Shown in pieces: positions 1 to 10,527 of a stretch of 64,000 bases of DNA. Source of the stretch: Babylonia areolata (taxonomy: Eukaryota; Mollusca; Gastropoda; Neogastropoda; Buccinidae). Every line of letters begins with the position of its first letter. Within the stretch, counting starts at the first letter, position 1. Under the pieces are notes generated by a model, which saw nothing but the letters and a program-made list of their open reading frames with translations, searched no databases and was not told the DNA's origin. The position numbers were made by a program, and so were the translations under genes. The stretch lies in the NCBI RefSeq assembly GCF_041734735.1, contig NC_134878.1, forward strand, positions 43,998,752 to 44,062,751, written 5' to 3'.

Positions 1-1782
1 AAGATTGTCTGTTAGTCAAAAAGATATGACTTCTTTGATCTTTCTGGGTGTAGGATGGTGGTGAAGTGTGTGGGACAGTGAGTGATAAAGGCAAGGTGCT
101 CTATGAGCAATTTTTTGTGTTTTAGAGAATAGGAAAGAGAGCACATTGAAAGTGTATGAAGAAAGAGGGAGGGATATGTTATGATCAAGTGTGATTGTGA
201 GAATGAAAGGGGTAGGGTACACAGAATCATATGTGTGTGTGCAAGTTGCATCATCTACATATTAGTTTTGTTTTTGTTGTTTTTTGTCGCTGTTGTTGAA
301 AGTTTCTCAGCATATACAGTAGCAAAACCTGTTAGCATTGAAAGAGTTAACTTCTTTACTGTGCATATAGTTTGAAAAAATAGATCTTAAGATGGAGATG
401 TCCAAAACAGCTCATAACACTTCTTCCTTTAAAAGTTACATAAATAAAAATTCTAGGACATCCTCATGAATGAGAATATTTATGTTCAAACAGATGTTTA
501 TATTCACACACACACACTGCATAATTGTTAAGGTTCAGTTTGATACTGAAGTATTCAAAATGAGGTCTTGCTATTCATGATGTTGAAAAAAAATTCAGTA
601 AAAAAAGTTTCTTATTTTTATAGATGGTTCAGTTGCAGTACAATTGTGCACTGGTTAAGGCTAGTTTCAAAATGGAATGCCATGTTTGAATGGTTTAGTT
701 GCAATACAAAAATTGTGCAATAGTTAAGGCTAACTTCAAAATGGAATGCTGTGTTGCACAAGTTTCCGCTATGCTTTTGGCCTGTTCTAATTTCTTGTTT
801 TTAACATTTCCTCTGTTGAACATTTGATGTTGGAAAATGTTCACAAGAGAGAGAGAGAGAGAAAAAAAAAAAGAAAAAAGAGAGAGAGGATTTTCCATTC
901 AGTGTTTTGATAAACTCACTAAAAAGTTTTTAAGTTTAAACAGTTTTTTTTAATGGGTTTATTCATGGCTTTTAAAAATGGGTTTATTTTCAATGCAAGT
1001 ATTGTGCAATGGACGTGTTACAGTTAAGGCCAACTTCAAAGTGGAATGCCAATTTGCACACATTTCTGCAATGCTTTGGGCCTATTTTTGGTTTGTTTTT
1101 AACATTTGCTCTCCTACACATTTGATGTTGAAAAATGTATAACTTGCAAATCTTTACAAAAAGTCCTTTGTGCAAAAAGTTATAACATCACATGCATCTC
1201 ATGGGCTTAGTGAAGGTGGATTATTAGACAGACTAATGTGTGTGAGATTCTCATTTTGTTGCTTGAAGGTGGAAAGTTTGAGTGATTAGAAGTGTGGTGT
1301 AGGCATGCTTACAGGATTGATCTCACCTGACCATCATAGGCAACTTTTGCATAAATGCAAAAACAAGTGGAAATAATGATATTCATTGATATAAGAATTT
1401 GGAAAAATGGCAAACAAAAATGGCTAGTTTATTGACTAACATCTGTAAATGAAGAGCTGAATAAAAAAAGAAAGGAAAAAAAGGGGGGGTGGGGGTGGGG
1501 GGGGGGACGAGAAAAGTATCATTATTTCTTTTGTCTTCACTGTCGTTAGTTTATTAATGAAGTTAGTTTATTAAAACATGTCACAGCATTATACTTTCTT
1601 TGGTTTTCATATATATTTTACACTAATGTTGTATTATACAGGTTTCCTGAACATTTTGGCAACAAAAAAAAAGATCTTTCCTATATAATAAAGCAGCCTC
1701 TGGACCAGGGTTGCTAAATAATCCGTATATTATAAAAATGAGTGAGTCTCACCCTTGGTGTTTGTTTTGTAATGTGTTGCAG
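1..1782. other. Non-coding stretch upstream of the first exon (probable intron)
   Basis: Apart from the duplication at 630-1138, a short AG-rich tract near 845-890 and a G-rich run at 1482-1506, I see no exon with coherent reading frame and splice sites. Because the exon at 1783 starts with a splice acceptor and an incomplete codon, at least the right part of this stretch is probably intron of that gene. Confidence 0.5.
630..1138. repeat. Local duplication, ~140-bp unit, two copies plus a partial
   Basis: A block at 701-840 recurs at 991-1138, with a shorter partial copy at 630-690. Shared landmarks in order are a 'GTGCAA...TTAAGGC' stretch, 'ACTTCAAARTGGAATGC', a run ending 'TTTTTAACATTT', and 'CATTTGATGTTG'. 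The copies are diverged and separated by an AG/A-rich stretch and spacer. There is no coding potential. It could be a decayed dispersed repeat or an old local duplication. Confidence 0.7.
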
Positions 1783-1940
1783 GCAATAAGAGAGGTCTGT
1801 CCATCTCAGCACAAGATATCATCCGAAGTGGACAACCTCAGCAGTCAGAATCCCTGCTAGCACAGCAAGATGATGATGGGCCTGCTATGTTTGATGCCAG
1901 CATGAACAGCATCAATGCAGGGCAAAATCTGTTGATTTGA
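1783..1940 (+). CDS. Last coding exon of an unidentified gene
   Basis: An acceptor (T-rich tract then TTGCAG) ends at 1782. The exon starts with two bases finishing a split codon, then reads 51 codons to TGA at 1938-1940. The peptide begins NKRGLSISAQDIIRSG, continues through a Gln/Ser patch and the acidic DDDGPAMFDASMN, and ends NAGQNLLI. Composition and codon use are coding-like, unlike the AT-rich flanks. I do not recognise the family. Earlier exons are not visible in the window and must lie to the left. The phase (two bases carried into the exon) will help to match the upstream exon. The exon is followed by a long AT-rich 3' region with candidate poly(A) signals. Confidence 0.7.
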
Positions 1941-2056
1941 TTTTGGCCTTTTGTGATACAAGTGATTAACAAGGAGCAGTAATAACAATTTTAGAATCGT
2001 TCTGTTACTTGATAATTTGTTAAACGATTGTAGCAAGATTGTTTAATGACCCTGAC

Positions 2057-2165
2057 AATTGAGTATGGCTGCCTAAATGGTGGTATAAGAACAGTCGTCC
2101 ATGTAAAAGCCCACTGTACATTTGAACGTGGAAGTCACAGCCCACAAAGGAAGGAAAAGAGTGTT
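2057..2165 (+). mobile_element. SINE tail fragment (same family as 62799-63186)
   Basis: The landmarks GTATGGCTGCCTA, a GTAAAA-like segment, 'GTCCATGTAAAAGCCCACT' and 'GAACGTGGAAGTCACAGCC' occur in the same order and spacing as the 3' half of the intact SINE at 63075-63180. The tRNA-like head is missing. The fragment lies in the putative 3' UTR of the exon at 1783-1940. Confidence 0.8.
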
Positions 2166-2263
2166 TGATAAAAAGATATCTAACAAAACAGTTTCCAAGT
2201 ATTTAATGATCAAGATTGAGACAAAGACTTCTGATCAAGATATGTGTTTAAATATTTGTCTGG

Positions 2264-2272
2264 GGAATAAAT
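2264..2272 (+). promoter_or_regulatory. Candidate poly(A) signal AATAAA
   Basis: AATAAA at 2266-2271, 326 bases after the stop codon at 1940, followed by a T-rich stretch. First plausible end of the upstream gene's message. Confidence 0.35.
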
Positions 2273-3708
2273 AATTTATTTCAGTACCTGGCTGCCTGTT
2301 TGTGACAAATTTGTGTTAAAAAAAAAGAAGACAAATATAATGATACAGCCATAATGACAAGCTGACTCAATTTTATTTTAAAAGTTTGTTTGTATTACTT
2401 AGCTTTTGGGGGCCTCATATTTTGTTACTCTTGATAACTGAACAAATGGATAATAATTAAAATGATAAGCACAAATTATCATTAATTTACAGTAAACTGA
2501 TTGTGACATGAATTAGAATAACAAATTTGGATGTTCACTGGACATCTTGAAAGACTGGACCAAAACCACAGATTTGATTAGAATTATCAGAGAATATTTA
2601 CCTGAGAAGAAACATATAACTGATTTTTTTTTTCAGAATCTCACCAGCCAACAGAAATATGATTAATTAGTAATTTGAATCAGTGCAAGAGAGGTAAGGA
2701 GATGGGAGGCATTTTAGTTTTTTAGATGAAATCAATAGTTTGAACTTAAATCATTCCTAAGTGACTGTGTGGTGATGTGTTTGTATTTCAGAATAGTGTG
2801 TGATTATATGCTTTTACTCAGGTTGAGTGAAACATTCCTGCAATATGTAATTTTGTTGTTGTTATTGTTGCATATGAATGGGTCAGTGATTTTGTACAGC
2901 CTTCAGGAAATCTTGGATTAAAATATAATTCGGATTGAATTTTGGATCCTGAGAATATTAGTAAATGTTTATCAACAAACTCTTTCACAGTTACTCTTTT
3001 TTTTAGGTTAAAAATGACTCCTTCAAAATTATTGAATTGCTTTTTAGGTGCATTGTGATTTGGTGAAATGTAGTGAAAAGTGTTGCTTGTTAGCAGATGT
3101 ATCGAGACTAAGAGCTTAATTTGAAATCCTTTTTATCAACCAACGGTTTACTGGATTGGATTCTGCACTTGTTGCAATTTGCTGTGTTTATAACTGCAGT
3201 GGACCAAGAATTTGCAGAAGATTATTGTGCTGTCTTTTGCTTTTTCTTCAGTGCTTTGGAGAGTTGAAGCTGTTCTGCTTTATCACATTGGAAGCTTTAT
3301 CTGATTTTTATTTATTACACAGAGAGACTGTGCATGTGCATTATTTCTTTCTCCTGCTTGAACTGTTTACCAAATTCACACTGCTCTTAACTGTCCTTGC
3401 ATTGATATATTTGCATAATATGACAGTGTGATGTGTTTGAGCACTTTTGATAATCACAGATGCAGGAAAACGTGGACGCCAATATTCCTGGAACATGTTA
3501 TGACCACTTAGTGCTGTCATTGGAGGAAAAACCATTATATGGGCAGTGAGCAAGAGCTCACCAAGCTTGTTGAGAGACTGGATGAAACATGAACAAGATA
3601 CCTGGCCAGGAAATCAGCACCAAAAAGAGCTAGTTGTTGGCCTGCCATACCACAACATCACTGTAGATATATGGCTGTTCTTAAACTGAAGCTAGGAACT
3701 ATTAACAG

Positions 3709-3965
3709 TACCTTGGATCCATCATTAGCAGTGAGGACCATGTAAAAGATATGGTGACATCAGAGAAGGAAAAAACAATGTTGGTAATGGTATGGTCACA
3801 TAATAAAATGCAGTGGCATTTCAAAACAATCCTCCAGGAATCTGTTGAAGTAGGGAGATGGAGAGGAAGACGGAAGAAAAAAACATGGACTGACAACATT
3901 GCAGAATGGACTGGGAGGCCATTTGCAGAAACCCAGGTTTTGACACCCAACTAATAAGCTAGAAG
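3709..3965 (+). mobile_element. LINE fragment, RTE-like, C-terminal end of the ORF
   Basis: The + strand reads YLGSIISSEDHVKDM, then a Lys-rich region, then RRKKKTWTDNIAEWTGRPFA. This order (a YLGS(x)IS block, then a basic block, then TW-DNI-EWTG) is typical of the region after the reverse transcriptase in RTE-type non-LTR elements. The typical WYGHV-like block is degraded. The fragment is about 85 codons and no RT core is present upstream. A related C-terminus occurs at 16380-16630 on the other strand. Inferred to be an old 5'-truncated copy. Confidence 0.7.
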
Positions 3966-4924
3966 ACTGTAGTAAAGAGTTTTCCAGTATGGTGCCCTGA
4001 TGAGTCTTCATAAGGTTAAAAGCTAAGTATGTCGAGTTATTTTGGTCATTCTGAGCCTAAAGCTTGTTTTTGCTATTTTAGATTTGAGTGGTTCAATGAT
4101 TTGAGAAAGATCTTTGCATTAACACAGAGAATACTTAGATCAACAATGATAAAATGATGATTTATTAATGACCCTTACAACAGTATGAAATCCTTACGGA
4201 ACAATAGCAAATCCTTGTGAACATTTTGTTATTTCATTTGCATTTAGAGAAGAAAAAAAAAGTGAATAAAGGTAAATAAAACGAAAATGAATGCTTTATA
4301 TTATATTGAGGGCTCTGCAATTACAGTGCTGTGCCACGAATCAAGAATGTAGATGGTTTTTCCCCCATATTTTGTGCATCATGTCATGGTAGATATTACC
4401 AGTCATAGATGCAATCTCCAGTGTTTTTCTCACTTGTTTCAGAGATCTGTTTCCAACTTGATTGGATCCAGCATTTATCACAAGCTTTGCATAGTGCTGT
4501 GTTGGTAATTGGATTGAATCCAGCATGTGTTGCAAGCTTTACAAGGTGATATATTTATCTTGCTTGTACAGAGTAGTGTTGTGTTCAGTCAGATCATGTT
4601 GAAAGCTTATCATGTGGTGTCTGTGCATTGTGTGTATGCTTGCATGGATGCCACTTTTTTTTTATGCATGTTCGTGGGAATATCTACGTGTTTATGCCAA
4701 CGTGTATTTCAAGTTGTGTTAATTACAAGTTTCAAGCTACAAAATTGCATTTGCCAGTACATGTCAAATGCTAGTGTACTGTTGTTTATTGTTTTGTTTT
4801 TACTTTTATTTTCCTCTGCAACTATTAAAACCATTTGCTATTGTTATAATGTCAATTTAATATTGTGTTGTTAATTTTTGATTTGTTGTTCTCTTTTCCC
4901 AACCATTCCAACTGCTTACTGTTG

Positions 4925-4930
4925 AATAAA
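4925..4930 (+). promoter_or_regulatory. Candidate distal poly(A) signal AATAAA
   Basis: AATAAA in GTTGAATAAACATTTTTGC. It would give a ~3-kb 3' UTR for the gene ending at 1940, which would then include a LINE scrap; it may instead belong to nothing. Confidence 0.3.
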
Positions 4931-5904
4931 CATTTTTGCTCAATATCAGAATAAGTCTCACATGTTTTCTCTTAATTTTCAAAATATTAGTATAATCTTA
5001 ACCCAATCAGTGCCAGAGAATTTGATTAAAAAGTGCTCTTCCCTTGTTAAGGAATTCTGAGGATTCAGGTGGGATTAATTTTATAAAATTCTTTCACAAA
5101 AAGAATAGGGGATACAGAAGCAAAATAACCTATTTTTGTGAAGGAAAATGAATATGGATTATGAGGAGAGCTTTTTTCCGATTTATTTTGATTGTACTAC
5201 ATTTGTAGATAACTTTGATGATAATAATCTTTGTGCATTAAAAAAAAAGCTGTTTCCACCTCCACAGGGTGACATTCAAAAAGAAAAAGGAAATACAACT
5301 GGAAATAGCATGTATAATAAAATAAAACAGGTTATAAACTTATATGATATTATAACAATCACAACACTTCTAAAGCATGTAAGTGAATAACTGTCCCAAC
5401 AATGACAAACGAGGATTCTGTGAAGATACAAAATCATATTCTCAGAAATGATCAGTTAAGCCTTTTCTTTACACCAGAGAGTGTCCCCCATCAGAGGGGG
5501 AAGCTCTTTGATGATGTTTACTCCCCCCGCCCCCCTCCCTGCTGCTTTGCCTGCTCTACAAAGAATGCAGTCAACTAATAATGACAAAAAGCATGAAAAA
5601 ATGAAATGCACGATTCACGTCCATTGTCTGTCAACCAGTTTCATGAATATTGTGGATTATTGGCTGTTGTCCAGTTCCTGCACGATGAACACTGAAAGTT
5701 CACTGACAGTCATGAAAACACCCACTCACTTTTGTCTGGCCTTTGACCTATTCTATCTCCTTGCCCCCCCCCCCAACCCCCCGCCCCTGCCCCCCCCTCC
5801 AAATAAGTATCAGTCACTAGTAATGATACCCATACATTTGTTACGTAACTCAACATAAGGAAAAACAACACAAACAGCATCAAATTCTGAATGATAACAA
5901 AATT

Positions 5905-6118
5905 ATCATCAATAAAATTGTAATTCAAATAACTACATCATAAAAATAAAAAGTATCTCATACAACCAACATTAAGGATTATAAAAATGATATACACTGA
6001 TACAGTCTGCATCAATGAAATTGTAATTCAAATAACAAACTATATCATCAAAAAAACTGTAATTCAAACAACCAACATTAAAGATTATAAAAATGATATA
6101 AACTGATACAGTCTCTTA
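5905..6118. repeat. Two-copy tandem repeat, ~105-bp unit
   Basis: AAATTGTAATTCAAATAAC near 5916 recurs near 6018, and CCAACATTAA(G/A)GATTATAAA near 5967 recurs near 6071. Both pairs are about 102-105 bases apart, giving two units with few mismatches. Confidence 0.75.
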
Positions 6119-6771
6119 TTCTCAATCAAATATCAAGTCAAATGTCCAGAAGATCATACTGAATATATTTACATTTTACTGACTCCAACTTGGTCCAAGG
6201 ATCTGAGGTGCAACATATGGTGTTACCTTTTTTCTTTATCATTTAAAAAACAACCACCTTTTCACACGTTTTTAATGGATCTTAGAATCATTTGCCATGT
6301 TCACGTTGTGGTTGAAATAAAATAACCATAATTTATCCTGTTTGCTCATTGAATATCTGTTCCTTTTCCTGAGCCTTTTTCCAAGCAAATTGCACTGAAC
6401 AGCAGCCACAGGAATGCTCTGATAAGATTTCAAAGAACCAGTTTTGCTGCGGTGATTAGAAGCGAGTTCTTAACAATGATCACCTTAACAATGATCACTT
6501 TGAAATTAATCTAAGAAAATATATTATCTGACAGTGTATTGGGTAAATACTATTTCATTTACGAACATGTAGAGAATATTGGGTGCTCATGTGGAAAGAG
6601 GATGATAATACAGCATTTTTTGCCTCGGTGCAACATCTTCATATTAAGGCCATGTTCAAACATTTTACACTGATTTTATACTGACTCTTGCCAGACTTCA
6701 ATATGCATGGATCTGAAATGATAAGCAAGTTTTGGAAAGTAAAAACCGGCTGAAATATGCTAAATAATATT

Positions 6772-6812
6772 TCTCTCTCTCTCTCTCTCTTTTTTTTTTT
6801 TTTTTTTTTTTG
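6772..6812. repeat. (CT)n followed by poly(T)
   Basis: A CT-dinucleotide run passes directly into about 22 T. Simple sequence; could also be the A-tail of a minus-strand retroposon that is otherwise unrecognisable. Confidence 0.7.
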
Positions 6813-7299
6813 GTATTTTTATCTTGAAAATATCACTATTTATATAAGAATAATGAAGTTTAAATAATCTTTTATTAAATGATGTGAACAAAAAATACAA
6901 CTCTGAAGAGCATAACTTGCAGAAACAACTTATAACTATATTCACAAAATACAAGAGCTAATGTAAACTCAGTAATCACAGCTTGAAATGGGAAAAGAAC
7001 TGAAGTTTGAAATGATAGGGAAAAAAATTGCATTGTGTCGCTCTATATTGAAGTGCTTTCTAATCACAACAGATTTCCCCTGTGTAAAATTCAGGATGTT
7101 CTCCTTGAACCTTTATTAAAACTGGAAAGTGCAGATAGATTCCATATATTTTTTTCTCATCAAATATATTGCTTTTTGTTTAACTATAGTTAATAAAGGA
7201 TAGGTGACAAACAAGTGATTGAAGCTAACCCTCTTTCTAGATTAGATTATGAACGTATGATGTGTCTATTTGCTTCTGAAATTTCCTTCCCCCTTTTCA

Positions 7300-7303
7300 T
7301 TAA
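7300..7303. repeat. TTAA target-site duplication, left
   Basis: TTAA next to the CCTCACTGG terminus; its partner is TTAA at 9151-9154 after AGCGAAGG. Confidence 0.8.
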
Positions 7304-9150
7304 CCTCACTGGCCGTCGCTTTTGACTACACACGGAAGCTCATGTGGGTCGTTCACAACCCATACTGCTGTCGCTTTTGACTACACACGAAAGCTCATGT
7401 GGGTCGTCCACGACCCATACCTTTTACCTTTGCTGGCTATCGTGGGTCGTACACGACCCAGAAGGGTACAAAAACGCAAAATCTCAGACAATTCTTAATA
7501 TTTTTCTACAAAATTTCAGAAATGCTCCCTACACCTAAAAGGCCAACTTTTGCCAAAAAATGAAAAAATTCATTAATCAGTTAATGAGTAATAAAAGGTG
7601 GCATTTTAACTACACACGGACGCTTGTGTGGGTCATGTATGACCCATGCTTTTTAAAGAGGAAAAAACGTGGTCACCCCTCGAAATCTCGTGTTTTACTT
7701 TCAATAGCCTCACTACCCCACTACTCTCCCACTACCCCCCCCACCCCCCACCTGCATGTACCTGTGTGACTGAATATCTTTGTGCGTGTATAGGATGCTA
7801 TGAGTCATCTCTCTCCCTACTTCTCTATCTCTCTCTGTGTCTGTCTGAGTCTCTCTATCTCTGTGTGCATAAGTAGGGTTTGTATGTATGTGCATATGGT
7901 GTTATGCGTTTGTGTGTGTGATCAGTCGTGTGTGTGATCAGTCGTGTGTGTGTGTGTGTGTGTGTGTGTGCATGTGTGTGAATGCATGAGCATGTGTTTC
8001 TTCTGAGTGTGTGTGTTTGAGTGAGTCCGTGTGCGAGCGCATGTGTGTGTAATCAGTTGTTACGATATGTTTTCCTTTTTTATATTTTGTTATAAGCTTT
8101 GGAGGAATATAAAGGTTTTTGTCTCTTTGCAAAATATGGGTCGTGCATGACCCACACAAGCTTTGGAGGAATATACAGGTTTTTGTCTCTTTAAAGGAAT
8201 GGGTTGTGGACGACCCACATGAGCTTCCGTGTGCAGACAAAAGCAACAGCGGTATGGGTCGTGGACAACCCACATGAGCTTCCGTGTGTAGTCAAAAGTG
8301 ACAGCCAGCGAAAGTTAAAGAGACAAAAACCTGTATATTCCTCCAAAGCTTGTGTGGGTTGTGCACGACCCATACCTTGAAAAGAGACAAGAACCTTTAT
8401 TTTCCTCCAAAGCTTATAACAAAATATAGAAAAGGAAAACATACCGTAACAACTGATTACGCATACATGCACTCGCACACGCACACAGACTCACACAAAC
8501 ACTCAGAAGAAATACATGCTCATGCATTTACACACACACACATACGCATGCACACACACACACAACTGATCACACACACAAACGCATAACACCACATGCA
8601 CATACATACAAACCCTACTTATGCACACATAGAGAGAGAGAGAGAGAGAGACAGATAGCAAGACAGAGAGAGAGAGAGAGATCATAGCATCCTATACATG
8701 CTAGAGAAAGGGATGGAAGGGGGTTATAGCTGAAGACAGGCGAAAGGGACAGGGCGGGGGGTAGTGGGAGAGTAGTGGGGTACTGAGGCTATTGAAAGCA
8801 AAACTTCTTTATTTTCCTTCACTAATTGCAAATTAAACCTTCTGAAATCACTATTAAAAAGGTATGGGTCGTGCATGACCCACATGAGCTTTCGAGGGGT
8901 GACCAAGTTTTTTCCTCTTTAAAAAGCATGGGTCATACACAACCCAAACAAGCGTCCGTGTGTAGTTAAAACGCCACCTTTAATTACTCATTAACTAATC
9001 AATGAATTTTTTTCATTTTTTGGCAAAAGTTGGCCTTTTAGGTGTAGGAAGCATTTCTGAAATTTCGTAGAAAAATATTAAGAATTGGCTGATATATTTG
9101 CGTTTTTGTACCCTTCTGGGTCGTGTATGATACGCGATAGCCAGCGAAGG
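7304..9150 (+). mobile_element. piggyBac-like non-autonomous transposon (outer copy, interrupted)
   Basis: The element is flanked by TTAA at 7300-7303 and 9151-9154. It starts CCTCACTGGCCGTCGC and ends in GCGATAGCCAGCGAAGG, the inverted form of CCTTCGCTGGCTATCGC, so the ends form ~16-bp terminal inverted repeats. TTAA target sites and CCYT-type ends are the known hallmarks of the piggyBac superfamily. No transposase ORF is present, so it is a MITE-like derivative. The left end carries 18-bp palindromes of the form TGGGTCGTNNACGACCCA (7345-7362, 7400-7417); more lie near the right end (8865-8882, 8929-8946, 9117-9134). Without the nested copy and its duplicated TTAA it would be about 955 bp. 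The body includes (CA)n- and (GA)n-rich sequence that recurs at the same place in the other two copies, so this simple sequence belongs to the element. Confidence 0.85.
7427..8314 (-). mobile_element. Second piggyBac-like copy nested inside the first, inverted
   Basis: This 888-bp copy begins CCTTTGCTGGCTATCG at 7427 (the family right end, read inward) and ends with ACAGCCAGCGAAAG at 8314 (the family left end, inverted). It is followed by TTAA at 8315-8318; the other side shows TTTA at 7423-7426, a one-base-changed target duplication. The host element's sequence resumes exactly at AGAGACAAAAACCTG after 8318, the same bases that follow the left end in the uninterrupted copy at 29491. Palindromes at 7443-7460, 7629-7646, 8137-8154, 8200-8217 and 8255-8272 match the subterminal motif. 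No coding capacity. Confidence 0.85.
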
Positions 9151-9154
9151 TTAA
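9151..9154. repeat. TTAA target-site duplication, right
   Basis: TTAA directly after the inverted terminus AGCGAAGG at 9150; partner of 7300-7303. Confidence 0.8.
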
Positions 9155-9366
9155 GACAGCATGCAAACAAACCATGTTGACTGCATATACAATGCACCAT
9201 CATGAGAATCAAGGAATGAGACATGTATAAGTGTGTATGATCAGTACTTGGAAATCCATAAGGTCAGCAATAAACTGTGAATGAAAATAACATAAAAATC
9301 CTAACAAAATCCTGTACCAACCAAACAAAAACACATAACAGTTGGCAATAGAGATAACAATACAAT

Positions 9367-9485
9367 TCAGTTCACATTCTTGTGCAGCCGTTTAACTTTC
9401 TGCTTGCGAGACAGCCCAATGCGAAGACTTCTGCTGCACTGACCAATCACAAGTGGCTGTATTGTGCCCAGCAGAGTCTCTGTTC
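9367..9485 (-). CDS. RAD51-binding protein gene, exon 5 (C-terminus with RAD51-interaction motif)
   Basis: Last coding exon, read on the minus strand from 9485 to the TGA at 9369-9367. The acceptor is TCTGTTCCAG and the exon starts with two bases that complete the Gly codon begun in exon 4. It encodes TETLLGTIQPLVIGQ, then the block SLRIGLSRKQKVKRLH, then KNVN and stop. From memory, human RAD51AP1 ends with SLRLGLSRLARVKPLH; 11 of 16 positions are the same. That block is the established C-terminal RAD51-binding region of RAD51AP1, and RAD51AP2 has a related end. The position at the extreme C-terminus also fits. I infer that this protein binds the RAD51 or DMC1 recombinase. Confidence is high for coding and moderate to high for family. 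Confidence 0.8.
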
Positions 9486-10054
9486 CTGGAACAGATATTT
9501 TACCATGTATCACTGCATGCACATGTTTTTTGACATGCATGAAAAATATGCATGTATATCTATACTACTGTATCCCATATCTGCTTAAATGATTTCCATC
9601 ATGAAAATAAACACTGTTGAATGTTTTAACAAGATCTTGATAGTTTGTTGAAAGGTTTGCATGAGGAGTGGCAGTTCTGAAGTATGAAATATTTGTTTTA
9701 ATGTCCTTTGGTGATACTAATTACACTCTAATAGTAATTGTGTGAAAACATCTGATTACAGTATCTCGATATGTTTAACATTTTCCAGTGTAATTACCAC
9801 CATTTGATTTTGATACCTTTTAAATTGCATTCTGTAATGACTGACACAATCCATAAAAGCCTAAAATTGTTCTGTTACTCTGTTATAATGCACACTATCA
9901 GTGCACACGCTCACACATGTGTATGCCGACACACACACTTGTAACTACAACAGACACACTGACATCCTTAAACTGGTGTAATGATTATAAATTAATTAAA
10001 AGTTGTGTGGAAGATTTCTTTCATGGTGTATGAGGGAAATATAAAAGATCTCAC

Positions 10055-10138
10055 CATCAACCGGAGTAACAATGTCGTCTTCTACATCACACGATGGTCT
10101 GTATTTCCATTTGAACTCTGGAGAAGGCAGTTTTGCTT
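10055..10138 (-). CDS. RAD51-binding protein gene, exon 4
   Basis: An 84-bp exon between acceptor GTTTTCAG (ending at 10139) and donor GATG|GTGAGATC (intron from 10054). Its first two bases complete the Glu codon split from exon 3, and it leaves one base for exon 5, so the frame is continuous across three exons with no stop. The peptide is AKLPSPEFKWKYRPSCDVED followed by DIVTPVD. A K-W-x-x-P segment shortly before the C-terminal motif recalls the KPKWVPP stretch of RAD51AP1, though that similarity is short and rests on memory. Confidence 0.8.
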
Positions 10139-10527
10139 CTGAAAACCACACACACACACATATGCCATCATGCAAAATGAGTAGATAAAGAATTCAAGCT
10201 ACATGATAAAATTCCTCTTAAACAAAGGCACTCACTGTCTGGATCCTAACAGAATGATATTAACATTTTTTTCCTTTTTGGATTGGTTGGATGGGTTTGC
10301 TAAAACACTATAATTCTGTTATTGGTATTAAGGCAGGTATATTGGATGCATTATACTACAGAAGAAATGAAGATGAAGCACAAATAAGGAAATATTCAGA
10401 CCTCTTGAATAAAAAGCAAATCTGGAAAACTGAAACAATGTTGAACTGATTCCTTTTTTTTTTTTTTCAAGAATTGCTAAATATGCCAAACACACATAAA
10501 TGCTGAAATGATAATTTCTGTAATTAC

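Larger units (their letters stand above)
1941..4950 (+). other. Probable 3' UTR and downstream flank of the 1783-1940 exon
   Basis: AT-rich, non-coding sequence after the stop codon. AATAAA hexamers occur at 2266-2271 and at 4925-4930, the latter followed by a T-rich and then mixed stretch typical of a cleavage site. Whether the message ends near 2300 or 4950 cannot be told from sequence. The stretch holds a SINE tail, a LINE fragment and a small internal duplication near 4450-4550. Confidence 0.4.
4951..7299. other. Intergenic AT-rich stretch
   Basis: No exon or element could be supported apart from a ~105-bp tandem repeat at 5905-6118, a C-rich run near 5766-5800 and a (CT)n-poly(T) tract at 6772-6812. 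The short ORFs here (for example 5148-5390 and 5481-5858) are low-complexity and have no splice or start context. Confidence 0.5.

Noticed and set aside
5481-5858. 125-codon plus-strand ORF
   Set aside because: Pro-rich from a C-run; no start or splice support.
7981-8800. CRISPR-like array of repeated GACCCA palindromes
   Set aside because: Spacing is irregular, copies are in both orientations, and they are explained as subterminal palindromes of nested transposons in an animal genome.
10328-10527. Extension of the large minus-strand ORF beyond the splice donor
   Set aside because: The donor AAAG|GTAATTAC and two downstream exons joining in exact phase to a RAD51-binding C-terminus make this intron; the extension is AT-rich and hydrophobic.
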